NCBI GenBank assembly: GCA_947377865.1
Contig: CANCHK010000006.1
Span: forward strand, 1 to 64,000
Direction: 5' to 3'
DNA: 64,000 bases
From: Opitutia bacterium
GTDB taxonomy: Bacteria > Verrucomicrobiota > Verrucomicrobiia > Opitutales > UBA953
Below the pieces are notes generated by a model. The model was not told where the DNA came from, did no database searches, and was given only the letters and a program-made list of their open reading frames with translations. Positions 8,490-16,072 of this stretch are shown one piece after another. The stretch's first letter is position 1. Each line of letters begins with the position of its first letter. Made by a program: the position numbers and the translations under genes.

Positions 8490-9626
8490 TCAGACAAGAT
8501 GGGCGATGCCGGCCGCTCGCCAGGCCATCACTGCGAAGCCGACGATTGCGACCGAAAGGCAGAGCGAACGTCGTACTGTGGTCTCGATTAGGCCCGTACG
8601 AAGGACAATCCAGAGCAGGCCGGCCAAGGTGAAGATGACCGCCATCTGGGCGAGTTCGACGCCGACGTTGAATCCGACCAGGATGCGGACGATGCTGCCA
8701 TTGTCCCACTCCTTGAGGCGATCGGAGACCGCCGCGGCGAAGCCAAGTCCGTGGACCAGACCGAAGGCGGCCGGCACGATGAGCATCTGACGGTTCGTCG
8801 CGGTGCCGCGGTAAGCCATCAAGGCGCCGAGGCCGATCGTGAGCGCGATAAAGGGTTCAATCCACATGCCGGGGTTACCGATCCAGCCTAGCGCCACGGC
8901 GCTGAGCGTGAGGCTGTGCCCAATCGTGAAGACCAACGAGCGTCCGAGGGCCTGGCGGAGCGAAGCCGCGCCGAGGAACATCGCTAGCATGAAGAGGCAG
9001 TGGTCCCAGCCATTAGGCAGTACGTGTCCGAATCCGTCGGCCAAGAGCGTGAAGAATGTCTGGTTGTCCATGGGGGTCGGACCATCCCCGATCTGAAATT
9101 CACCGGGTTCGTTCTTGGAGACAGCCATCACGGTCTGAAATTCCATCCCTTTACGTAGATTCGTGAAGACCGTGCCCAAGGTGTCGGGGAAGCGGAGCAC
9201 GAGTTTCTGAGTATCCACCGGCACCATCGCCGTGAGCTTCGCGTTCATCATCACCGGGTAGCGGTCGGCTTCGCCTTGGCGGCCGGACTGGGAGAGGATC
9301 TGCTCAGCCGACGGGAAGGTGTCGAGCGTCCATGCCACGGGCTTGCCGTCAGCTTCGAGGCGGAGTCCGGCGAGGAACAACTGTCGCCCCGGCTCGATCG
9401 AGGTGGCGAGGCGACCAGGCGTGAACATCAGCGCGTCGAGGTCCTTGATCGGAGCGTCCTTGGGCAGTTGGCCGATGAGGAACGATGGCACGTCGAACTT
9501 CACCGTCAGGGTGAAGGAGTTCTTCTCGTCAATCACGCCGATGCAGGACGCTTCCTTCCACTCCGGGTGGGCCCAGATAAGCGTCGGCAGCAAGGCCGAT
9601 AGCCAGAGGAGGAAGACTCGCCGCAT
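8490..9626 (-). CDS. HupE/UreJ-like membrane protein
   Basis: The protein has 378 residues from the ATG at 9626, where a signal peptide (MRRVFLLWLSALLPTLIWA) begins; an earlier in-frame ATG adds 12 non-signal residues. The N-terminal ~200 residues are extracytoplasmic beta-type. The C-terminal ~190 carry about six membrane helices with His-rich segments (GWDHCLFML, FTIGHSLTLS, FGLVHGLGFAAA) typical of the HupE/UreJ_2 family. Related proteins are thought to handle metals such as nickel, but this function is not shown for the long form. It follows the PEBP gene on the same strand. Confidence 0.8.
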   Translation of the reverse strand: MRRVFLLWLSALLPTLIWAHPEWKEASCIGVIDEKNSFTLTVKFDVPSFLIGQLPKDAPIKDLDALMFTPGRLATSIEPGRQLFLAGLRLEADGKPVAWTLDTFPSAEQILSQSGRQGEADRYPVMMNAKLTAMVPVDTQKLVLRFPDTLGTVFTNLRKGMEFQTVMAVSKNEPGEFQIGDGPTPMDNQTFFTLLADGFGHVLPNGWDHCLFMLAMFLGAASLRQALGRSLVFTIGHSLTLSAVALGWIGNPGMWIEPFIALTIGLGALMAYRGTATNRQMLIVPAAFGLVHGLGFAAAVSDRLKEWDNGSIVRILVGFNVGVELAQMAVIFTLAGLLWIVLRTGLIETTVRRSLCLSVAIVGFAVMAWRAAGIAHLV

Positions 9627-9672
9627 GGGGAGTGAGTACGACGGCGGGCCGTCGCGTTCCAATCAAAACCGC

Positions 9673-10362
9673 TTACTTGGCGCCTTCTTCGCGGCGGGGC
9701 GGGCGCTTCTCTTCCTTGCTGTCGCTGGCGCCTGCGGGTCGGGTGTAGACAACGGTGAGGTCGGCGGCGGCGAGGATCTTGCCCTTCATCGCGGCGAGGA
9801 CGGGGTCGACGGTGACCGGGTTTTCGGCCTTGGAGAGGTCCGGCTTGGTGGAGAGCGCGAAGAGCGTCAGGACGTATTTCTTTTCACCAGGGCCTTGAGA
9901 ATGGGGTGGGGCGTACTCGACGCGATTATGGACCGTGCTCATACCCATCTTGCCGAAGTCGGTAGAGTTCTTGGCGACGCTCGTCGTTTTCGGGTCGATG
10001 TCATACATCAGCCAGTAGATCTTCGTCTTACCTTCCGGGTCGAGGTGGTGCATGATCAGCACAAGGCTCTGCGTGCCTTTCGGGACGCCGGTCCAGGCGA
10101 GGGGCGGGCTGGCGGAGTCGCCGTCGCCGGTGTACTCGACGGGAAGTTTCTCGCCATCCTTCACCGCAGGACTCGTGAGCTTGAGGGTGGGATTCTTGTC
10201 GGCCGGCTTGGCGGCGGCGACGGTATCGACGGAGCCGGGGGGCGGGCCGCCTTTGCCACCCTTGCCGCCCTTCTTGCCTTCGGCCGGAGCGGCGCTCAGG
10301 CCGGACAGCGCGCCGATGGTCAGCAACAGAAGGAGGAAGAACTTTCGCAGCGGGGAGTTCAT
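9673..10362 (-). CDS. Secreted YbhB/YbcL-type PEBP protein with Lys/Gly-rich linker
   Basis: The protein has 229 residues with a Leu-rich signal peptide (to about residue 25). A low-complexity tract GKKGGKGGKGGPPPG follows, and then a phosphatidylethanolamine-binding-protein fold (ASPPLAWTGVPKGTQSLVLI, IYWLMYDID, NRVEYAPPHSQGPG). Bacterial PEBP proteins of this type have no settled function. The usual DPDAP-type ligand motif reads LDPEG here. It lies in a minus-strand run with a sulfatase and a YHYH protein that carry similar K/G tracts. Confidence 0.85.
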   Translation of the reverse strand: MNSPLRKFFLLLLLTIGALSGLSAAPAEGKKGGKGGKGGPPPGSVDTVAAAKPADKNPTLKLTSPAVKDGEKLPVEYTGDGDSASPPLAWTGVPKGTQSLVLIMHHLDPEGKTKIYWLMYDIDPKTTSVAKNSTDFGKMGMSTVHNRVEYAPPHSQGPGEKKYVLTLFALSTKPDLSKAENPVTVDPVLAAMKGKILAAADLTVVYTRPAGASDSKEEKRPPRREEGAK

Positions 10363-10411
10363 GGGGATGGGTTAAGTATATCTGATAGAGCCTTAAGAGG
10401 GCGTTAAGGGG

Positions 10412-11713
10412 TTACTTCTTGCCCTTGCCTTTGCCGCCCTTGCCGCCGCCGCCGCCGGGGCCGATGCTACCGCCTGAATAGGCCGGCAGGTCCTTTTTGA
10501 GGATATCTAGCTGGGTTCCCAGTTTGGCGGCCAGTTCGGGTTGGGCGGCGAGGAGATCCTTGGCCTCGGAGAGGTCGGCCTTCAGGTTGTAGAGAGTACG
10601 CAGGCCGGCGTTGGTCTCGACCAGCTTCCAGTCGCCGTCGAGGAGGGCGATGTCGGAAGAAGCGACGAGGAAGGGCGGGCGCGGCAGCGTCTTGCCGCCG
10701 GCGATCGCCGGCCACTGGTTGACGCCGTCGATCTTGAGTTCGGCGGCCAGCGGCAAGTTGGCGGCCGCGGCGATCGTCGGGAAGAGGTCGATGATCGCGA
10801 TGGGTTGCTCGAGCTTCACGCCGGCGGGCACGCGTTTGGGCCAACGGAGGATCGCCGGCGTGCGGATGCCGCCTTCGTCGACGGAAGCCTTGTAACCGCG
10901 CAGGGGCGCGTTGGAACCCGTCGGACGTGGGGCGCCGTTGTCCGAGACGAAGACGACGAGTGTGTTGTCGCGCAGCCCTTGTTCGTCGAGCGTGGCCAGG
11001 ATGCGACCGATGCCGATGTCGAGGCCTTCGACCACCGCGCCGTAAAGGCCGTCGGACTTATGCTTCGCGACAAGGTCCTCCGGCGCGGCGAGATCGATAT
11101 GCGGCGCGTTGAAGGCGACCTGGAGATAGAACGGCTTCGACTTGTCGCGGGCGCGGATCTGCTTCGAGGCTTCGTCGGCAAAGAGGTAGGTCGAGTAACC
11201 GGATTCCTCGATCTGCTTGCCGTCACGCTGCCAGTCCGGCTTGCCGCGCTTGTCGGTATGTTTCACGTAATCCACTTCGCCGCCCATGAAGCCGTAGAAA
11301 TGGTCGAAGCCCACGGAGGTCGCGGGGTTCTGGTTGCCGAGATGCCATTTGCCGACGAGCGACGTCGCGTACCCGACGGACTTCAGCCTGGCCGGCAAGG
11401 TCGGCGTGGCTTTCGTGATGCCGGCCTGTCCCGGCATGATGACGTTGACTAGGCCGAGGCGCCGTGGGAGCACGCCGGTGAGGAGGCCGGCGCGAGCGGG
11501 ACTGCAGAGCGGGTAGGCGTAGAAGCGTTGTAGCTCGACGCCTTCCTTGGCCAGCCTGACGAGGTTCGGCGTGACGATCTTCGGGTTGCGCGTACCGATG
11601 TCGTTCCAGCCGAGGTCGTCGGCGATGAGGACGACGATGTTGGGTTTGGCGTTCTGCGCCGCGATATCAGGGATGGTCGCGAAGCAGGCGAGGATGGCGA
11701 AGAGCAGGCGCAT
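10412..11713 (-). CDS. Secreted sulfatase with canonical CSPAR motif and Lys/Gly-rich tail
   Basis: The protein has 433 residues. A signal peptide (to about residue 20) is followed by the metal-binding DDLGWND (Asp32-Asp33) and by PLCSPARAGLLTG, where Cys70 fits CxPxR and would be converted to formylglycine. GKWHLGNQ and FVSDNGAPRPTG are further sulfatase motifs. The last 25 residues are Gly/Lys-only (GGGGGKGGKGKGKK). It desulfates a sulfated glycan, most likely outside the inner membrane. It is 5 bp downstream of the YHYH gene and 49 bp upstream of the PEBP gene, in the same direction. Confidence 0.92.
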   Translation of the reverse strand: MRLLFAILACFATIPDIAAQNAKPNIVVLIADDLGWNDIGTRNPKIVTPNLVRLAKEGVELQRFYAYPLCSPARAGLLTGVLPRRLGLVNVIMPGQAGITKATPTLPARLKSVGYATSLVGKWHLGNQNPATSVGFDHFYGFMGGEVDYVKHTDKRGKPDWQRDGKQIEESGYSTYLFADEASKQIRARDKSKPFYLQVAFNAPHIDLAAPEDLVAKHKSDGLYGAVVEGLDIGIGRILATLDEQGLRDNTLVVFVSDNGAPRPTGSNAPLRGYKASVDEGGIRTPAILRWPKRVPAGVKLEQPIAIIDLFPTIAAAANLPLAAELKIDGVNQWPAIAGGKTLPRPPFLVASSDIALLDGDWKLVETNAGLRTLYNLKADLSEAKDLLAAQPELAAKLGTQLDILKKDLPAYSGGSIGPGGGGGKGGKGKGKK

Positions 11714-11718
11714 CGGGC

Positions 11719-12759
11719 TTACTTGCCTTCAGGGGGAGGACCCTTCTTGCCCTCGCCACCCTTGGGCCCGCCTTTGCCGCCCTTGCCGCCTTTCGAGCCG
11801 CCCTTGCCTCCGTCGCCGCCGGTCTTGGTGGCATCGCAGGTATCGACGTCGCCGAGCACGGCGGTGCCTAGCGGGCCCTTGAAGCCGCCGACAATGTAAG
11901 GCCACTCGTTGCTGACGTGGTAGTGGTAGCCCAGGCCGTCGTGGTCGTGGCCGTTGATCGAATCGAGTTTCTTGGGGGCGGAGCCGTCGGCTTCCGTGGG
12001 GCCGCGGACTGGGAAGCCGTCGAGCGCGAAGCCGACGACCTTGCCCGACTTGTCGCTATCCATCACGGAAGGCGCGCGGTGGTAGTGGTATTCGTGACCA
12101 AAGCCCGTGTGGCCGCCCTTCGGGTCGAGCGGGGCGATGTTTTTGAACGCCGTAATGCGATCCACCGGCTCTGGCGGGAAGAAACGGATGCCGTTGGTGC
12201 TGATGCCGAGGCCCGAGCGCGGGGAGAACTTCGCCTGGCGCAATGGCGTGACCTTCTCGGAGGCCTTGGGATTCTTCGGCAAGAATAGGGTGACGATCTG
12301 TTCGAGGGGCTGCAGTTCGATGACCGAGTTCGTGACGCCTTCCTTGGCGGCCTGTTCGTAAGTCCAGCCGGCCAGTTCCTGGCGGGCGACCTTGTCGAAC
12401 TCTGTGCGATCCTTCGTGCGGTGCACCGTGCCGTCCTTTTCGAACATGTTCCAGCCGCGCTTGTTCAGGATCTTGAGATAGTCGGCGTCGACCCGGTAAA
12501 GTTTCTTATCGACGGTATCTTCCCAGTAGCCGCCTTTGTCCTTGAGGGTGGCCGGTGACCACGGCCCCATCGCGTGATCGTAGGGCAGGGAGCGGACGAC
12601 GATTTTGTAGACCGTGGCCTTAGAGCCGTCGCTGAGGATGCCTTCGATCTCGGTGATCGGTTTCACCAAGGCGCGCTTATCGAAGAGCGACGGGAGGTCG
12701 ACCTGGGCGGCATCGGCGGCCAGGCAGAACGTGGCGACGACGAAAGAGAGCAATCTCAT
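11719..12759 (-). CDS. Secreted YHYH-domain protein with Lys/Gly-rich tail
   Basis: The protein has 346 residues with a signal peptide (MRLLSFVVATFCLAADA). YHYH motifs occur near residue 220 (HEYHYHRAP) and near residue 270 (GLGYHYHVSNEWPY), with the conserved GFALDGFPVRGP between them, which defines the YHYH family. The final ~45 residues alternate Gly, Lys and Pro. The family's function is unknown; it is often found with secreted sulfatases in marine bacteria. First gene of the sulfatase-PEBP run. Confidence 0.85.
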   Translation of the reverse strand: MRLLSFVVATFCLAADAAQVDLPSLFDKRALVKPITEIEGILSDGSKATVYKIVVRSLPYDHAMGPWSPATLKDKGGYWEDTVDKKLYRVDADYLKILNKRGWNMFEKDGTVHRTKDRTEFDKVARQELAGWTYEQAAKEGVTNSVIELQPLEQIVTLFLPKNPKASEKVTPLRQAKFSPRSGLGISTNGIRFFPPEPVDRITAFKNIAPLDPKGGHTGFGHEYHYHRAPSVMDSDKSGKVVGFALDGFPVRGPTEADGSAPKKLDSINGHDHDGLGYHYHVSNEWPYIVGGFKGPLGTAVLGDVDTCDATKTGGDGGKGGSKGGKGGKGGPKGGEGKKGPPPEGK

Positions 12760-12773
12760 GGTCTAGGGATTAT

Positions 12774-12810
12774 GGCACAAAAGGCCTTAACCCAAGATTA
12801 AGAGACCTTT
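12774..12810 (-). terminator. Probable terminator of ruvX-truA
   Basis: AAAGG-C-CTTAA pairs with TTAAG-AGA-CCTTT across 12779-12810 with a small internal bulge. On the minus strand it is followed by TTTTGTG. The 3' arm overlaps the truA stop codon. Confidence 0.5.
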
Positions 12811-13654
12811 ATTCTGAAGTGCCGGTGCCTTCGCTGCTCCGCAAGGGGCGCGGGTTCTGGAGCGAGCCTGGCTTAAAAAAGACTTTCTCCATGAAAAGCC
12901 CCCGGGCGGGCGCTGTTGGCACTTCGGAGGTGATTGCTCGCTCCTTGCGGTAGGCGACGAGGCGTTCGGGCGGCATCTTGCCTTCGCCGACGCGGAGGAG
13001 TCCGCCGACGAGGCGTCGGACCATCTTATAAAGGAAGCCGCTGCTTTCGGCGACGATTGTGATGCGTTTCCCGCATCGGCGGACGTCGAGGCGGCGCAGG
13101 TCCTTGACCGGATTTTCCTTTTCCATGCCTTGTCCGTGGTTTGCGCCGAAGGCGTAGAAGTCATGTTTCCCGAGCAGCAGCTTGGCGGCCTGGCGCATCA
13201 TCTTTACGTCGACGGTCTTCGTGCCTAAACCCAGGCAGAAGCGTGCTTCCCAGGGTGGCGGATAGCCGTCACAGATCTCGTAACGGTATCGTTTTCCGTC
13301 GGCATGCCAGCGGCAATGGAAGGTCGGTGCGACCCGCTGTAATTGGGTCACAAGCAGGCCGTTCTGTTCGCACGAATTCATCGCGTGGACGAGGTAGCTG
13401 CAGGGGTGCGGCCAGAAGGCGTCGAAGTGGAAGCGTTGGCCGACGCTGTGCACGCCTGAGTCGGTACGGCCGCTGCCATGGATGACGATTGGGGTCTTGA
13501 GGATGCGCGACAAGCGCGCCTCGAGTTCGCCTTGAATCGATAGTCGCCCCGTCTGGACCTGCCAGCCGATGTGGTCGGTGCCATCGTAGGCAACCGTCGC
13601 TAGGAAACGCTCGAGCTTCGGCGTGAACGGCTTCTTGGTCTTGGCGGGAGGCAT
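12809..13654 (-). CDS. truA: tRNA pseudouridine(38-40) synthase TruA
   Basis: The protein has 281 residues. The N-terminal VAYDGTDHIGWQVQTG and the catalytic GSGRTDSGVHSVGQ (Asp nucleophile) identify TruA, with later FYKMVRRLVGGLL-type conservation (FLYKMVRRLVGG). It isomerises U38-U40 in tRNA anticodon arms. The ATG at 13654 is chosen because upstream in-frame sequence overlaps ruvX and is unrelated. It starts one base after the ruvX stop, so the two are co-transcribed. Confidence 0.95.
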   Translation of the reverse strand: MPPAKTKKPFTPKLERFLATVAYDGTDHIGWQVQTGRLSIQGELEARLSRILKTPIVIHGSGRTDSGVHSVGQRFHFDAFWPHPCSYLVHAMNSCEQNGLLVTQLQRVAPTFHCRWHADGKRYRYEICDGYPPPWEARFCLGLGTKTVDVKMMRQAAKLLLGKHDFYAFGANHGQGMEKENPVKDLRRLDVRRCGKRITIVAESSGFLYKMVRRLVGGLLRVGEGKMPPERLVAYRKERAITSEVPTAPARGLFMEKVFFKPGSLQNPRPLRSSEGTGTSE

Positions 13655-13655
13655 G

Positions 13656-14093
13656 TCAGGAGCCGATGCCGCGGCTGTTGAGGAAATCTTGGAGCAGGAC
13701 GGCGGCCGCGCGGGAGTCGCGCTCGCCGGAGCGAGCCTGTTGCTTGCGTTCGTTCGCCGAGCGCGCTTTTCGGCCACCGAGATCATCGGCTGCCTGGCTC
13801 GTGAGGGCTTCGTCGACCTTCTCGATCGGAAGATTGAAGCGGCGAGTGAGTTCCGCGGCGAAGACGTCGACCTCGTCGCAGCGCTTCGTGCGTTCGCCTT
13901 CCACCGACAAAGGGTAGCCGAGGACAAGCAGGGTGACTTTGAGACGGGCGATCTCCTTGCCGATTTGCGTGAAACGTTCTTCCGCGCTTTCCCCCACCGC
14001 GGCGGGAAGGGGGAATGCGAAGCCCAGTTCGTCGGCATGGCTCAGCCCGACCCGTCGGGAGCCATAATCGATGCCGAGGAAGACCTGTGCCAC
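13656..14093 (-). CDS. ruvX: Holliday junction resolvase-like RuvX/YqgF
   Basis: This 145-residue protein begins with the RNase H-like motif FLGIDYGSRRVGLSHAD. It includes VLGYPLSVEGERTKRCDEV and ends with an acidic helix, the normal length and pattern of YqgF. The family acts in rRNA 5'-end maturation and/or recombination intermediate processing. First gene of the ruvX-truA pair; divergent from the MoeB-rhodanese gene. Confidence 0.93.
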   Translation of the reverse strand: MAQVFLGIDYGSRRVGLSHADELGFAFPLPAAVGESAEERFTQIGKEIARLKVTLLVLGYPLSVEGERTKRCDEVDVFAAELTRRFNLPIEKVDEALTSQAADDLGGRKARSANERKQQARSGERDSRAAAVLLQDFLNSRGIGS

Positions 14094-14185
14094 GGGGTCA
14101 AGTTGGGATACCTTTGGGGATTATTCAATCCGACACGTGGAAGGGGCGGTTTGACACCGCTCCATGCGGGGGTTCCACTGTCGGC

Positions 14186-15331
14186 ATGTCCGCGGAACAG
14201 CGCCTGAGCGACCATGAGAGGGCCTTGTACTCCCGGCAGATTCGTCTGCCTGGGGTAGGGGAGGCCGGTCAGGTGCGTCTGCGCGAGGCCAAGGTGCTGC
14301 TTCTGGGTGCAGGCGGCCTTGGTTCGCCGGTCGGGCTTTACCTGGCGGCCGCCGGGGTCGGTCTCATCGGCATCGCCGACCCGGACAAGGTCGAGATCTC
14401 CAATCTTCATCGTCAGATCATCCACGGTTTCGACACCTTGGGGCTTCCGAAGACGATTTCAGCGGCCGAGGCGTTGGGCGAGATCAATCCCGGCCTGAAG
14501 GTCGCCTTGCATCCCGAAGGCTTCACGGTCGAGAACGCCGCCGAACTCATCGCGCGTTACGACGTCGTGGTCGACGGCACCGATAATTTCGCGACGCGTT
14601 TCCTGGCTGCCGACGCCTGTGTGCTAGGCGGTCGGCCGCTCGTCCATGGCAGCGTCCTGCGTGAAGCTGGTCAGGTCGGCGTCTTCCTGCCCCGCGGCGG
14701 ATGCTATCGTTGTCTTTATCCGGTGATTCCCGATGCGGCGTCCGTGCCGACCTGCGCCGATGCGGGCGTCTTCGGCGCGACCTGCGGGGTGATCGGTTCC
14801 TGGATGGCCTCCGAGGTCATCGCGATCCTCCTCGGCAAGCGCGCGGCTTCGCGCCTGTTGGTCATCGACGTCGCCGCCGGTAGTTCCAAGTCGCTCGCCC
14901 TGGCCGCCGATCCGGCCTGTCCTTGCTGCGGCGCCTCGCCCAGCATTCGCTCTCTGGATAAGGCCGCCTACGCGTCGACTCTTTGCCTGACCTCTCTCCC
15001 TATGTCCGAAACTCCCCTCGAAGTGACCGTCGAAGAGGCCCAGCGCCTGCTCTCCGGTCCGAATCCGCCCCTTCTGATCGATGTCCGTGAGACGGACGAG
15101 TACGCCGTCTGCCGGATCGAAGGCTCTCGGCTCATCCCCATGAACACCGTGCCGTCGCGGCTGGCCGAGATTCCACAGGATGTACCCGTGCTGGTCCACT
15201 GTCACCATGGCGGCCGCAGCATGAAGGTGACCCAGTTCCTCCGGGCGAAGGGCTACGCCCACGCCTCCAACGTCAAGGGCGGCATCGATGCCTGGTCGCT
15301 CAAGGTCGACCCCAAGGTCCCGCGCTACTGA
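14186..15331 (+). CDS. MoeB/ThiF-type adenylyltransferase fused to a rhodanese domain
   Basis: The protein has 381 residues. Residues ~10-270 form an E1-like domain: GAGGLGSPVGLYLAAAGVG for ATP binding, DGTDNFATRF, and zinc cysteines CYRC and CPCC. Residues ~275-381 are a rhodanese domain with persulfide Cys in VHCHHGGRS. Such MoeZ/MOCS3-type fusions activate ubiquitin-like sulfur carriers (MoaD, ThiS) and hand them sulfur. The ATG at 14186 matches the family start. No moaD or thiS is in the window, so the acceptor is undetermined. Confidence 0.92.
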   Translation: MSAEQRLSDHERALYSRQIRLPGVGEAGQVRLREAKVLLLGAGGLGSPVGLYLAAAGVGLIGIADPDKVEISNLHRQIIHGFDTLGLPKTISAAEALGEINPGLKVALHPEGFTVENAAELIARYDVVVDGTDNFATRFLAADACVLGGRPLVHGSVLREAGQVGVFLPRGGCYRCLYPVIPDAASVPTCADAGVFGATCGVIGSWMASEVIAILLGKRAASRLLVIDVAAGSSKSLALAADPACPCCGASPSIRSLDKAAYASTLCLTSLPMSETPLEVTVEEAQRLLSGPNPPLLIDVRETDEYAVCRIEGSRLIPMNTVPSRLAEIPQDVPVLVHCHHGGRSMKVTQFLRAKGYAHASNVKGGIDAWSLKVDPKVPRY

Positions 15332-15343
15332 GCGAGACTAGGC

Positions 15344-15373
15344 TTGCCGACACCCGTCCGCTGTTCTTTTATT
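15344..15373 (+). promoter_or_regulatory. Candidate promoter of the OmpA-like lipoprotein gene
   Basis: TTGCCG (15344-15349) and TTTTAT (15367-15372) are 17 bp apart, which would give a leader of only about 6 bases before the ATG at 15385. The consensus match is moderate. Confidence 0.3.
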
Positions 15374-15384
15374 CCCGTCACACC

Positions 15385-16005
15385 ATGAAGCGTTTCACCT
15401 TCCTTCTCGCCGTCGCCGCCTTGAGCGTCGGTTGCACCTCGCGTATCCCTGCCGGCTTCAACCCGCTTGCCTCCGGCAACACTGGCGCTGGCGGTGCCGA
15501 CACCCTTGACATCCGCTCCGCCAATCAGCGTCGCGACATTCTCGCCGCCGCCATCTTGGCCGGGAATATCCCTCCTGAGGCCATCCTGACCACGGTCTAC
15601 TTCGAGTTCGACAAGTACACTGTCTCTTCCTCCGAACGCGCGAAGATCGACGCCATCGCGGGTCGCGCGAAGTCCACCGATATTATCATCGCTGGCTACA
15701 CCGACCATTTCGGAACCGAAGAATACAACCTCGGACTTTCCGATCGTCGTGCCCAGTCCGTCCGCGATTACCTGGTCAAGTCTGGTTCCAACCAGTCCAA
15801 GTCCGAAATCATGGCTCTGGGTTCCCAGCATGCCGACAAGAATGCTGCCGGTCGCCAGTCGGGCGCCAAGGACCGCAAGGCCGTGATTGTGGACGTGAAC
15901 TACTCGGGTCCGGTTTCGGCCGCCAAGCCTGCAGCCGCTAAGCCAGCTGCTCGCCCGGCTTCTGCTCCAGCCGCCACCGCGCCTGCTCCGGTCACCGCCC
16001 TCTGA
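15385..16005 (+). CDS. OmpA-family (Pal-like) lipoprotein
   Basis: The protein has 206 residues. The signal peptide ends in the lipobox LSVGC (Cys17). The OmpA/MotB peptidoglycan-binding core starts near residue 70 (VYFEFDKYTV) and holds the key motif TDHFGTEEYNLGLSDRR. It binds peptidoglycan and tethers the outer membrane. The last 35 residues are an Ala/Pro-rich tail, longer than in typical Pal. No tol genes are adjacent, so a Pal role is not proven. It is followed by a strong terminator. Confidence 0.9.
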   Translation: MKRFTFLLAVAALSVGCTSRIPAGFNPLASGNTGAGGADTLDIRSANQRRDILAAAILAGNIPPEAILTTVYFEFDKYTVSSSERAKIDAIAGRAKSTDIIIAGYTDHFGTEEYNLGLSDRRAQSVRDYLVKSGSNQSKSEIMALGSQHADKNAAGRQSGAKDRKAVIVDVNYSGPVSAAKPAAAKPAARPASAPAATAPAPVTAL

Positions 16006-16025
16006 GGCTTCGGATTTTAAATGCA

Positions 16026-16056
16026 AAAGGCCCGCCTGATGGCGGGCCTTTTTGTT
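16026..16056. terminator. Bidirectional Rho-independent terminator
   Basis: AAAGGCCCGCC (16026-16036) and GGCGGGCCTTT (16041-16051) pair perfectly around TGAT and are followed by TTTGTT. The minus-strand side also has a T-tract. It separates the OmpA-like gene from the convergent dsbD-like gene. Confidence 0.93.
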
Positions 16057-16072
16057 GCCTACGATTCGCGGC

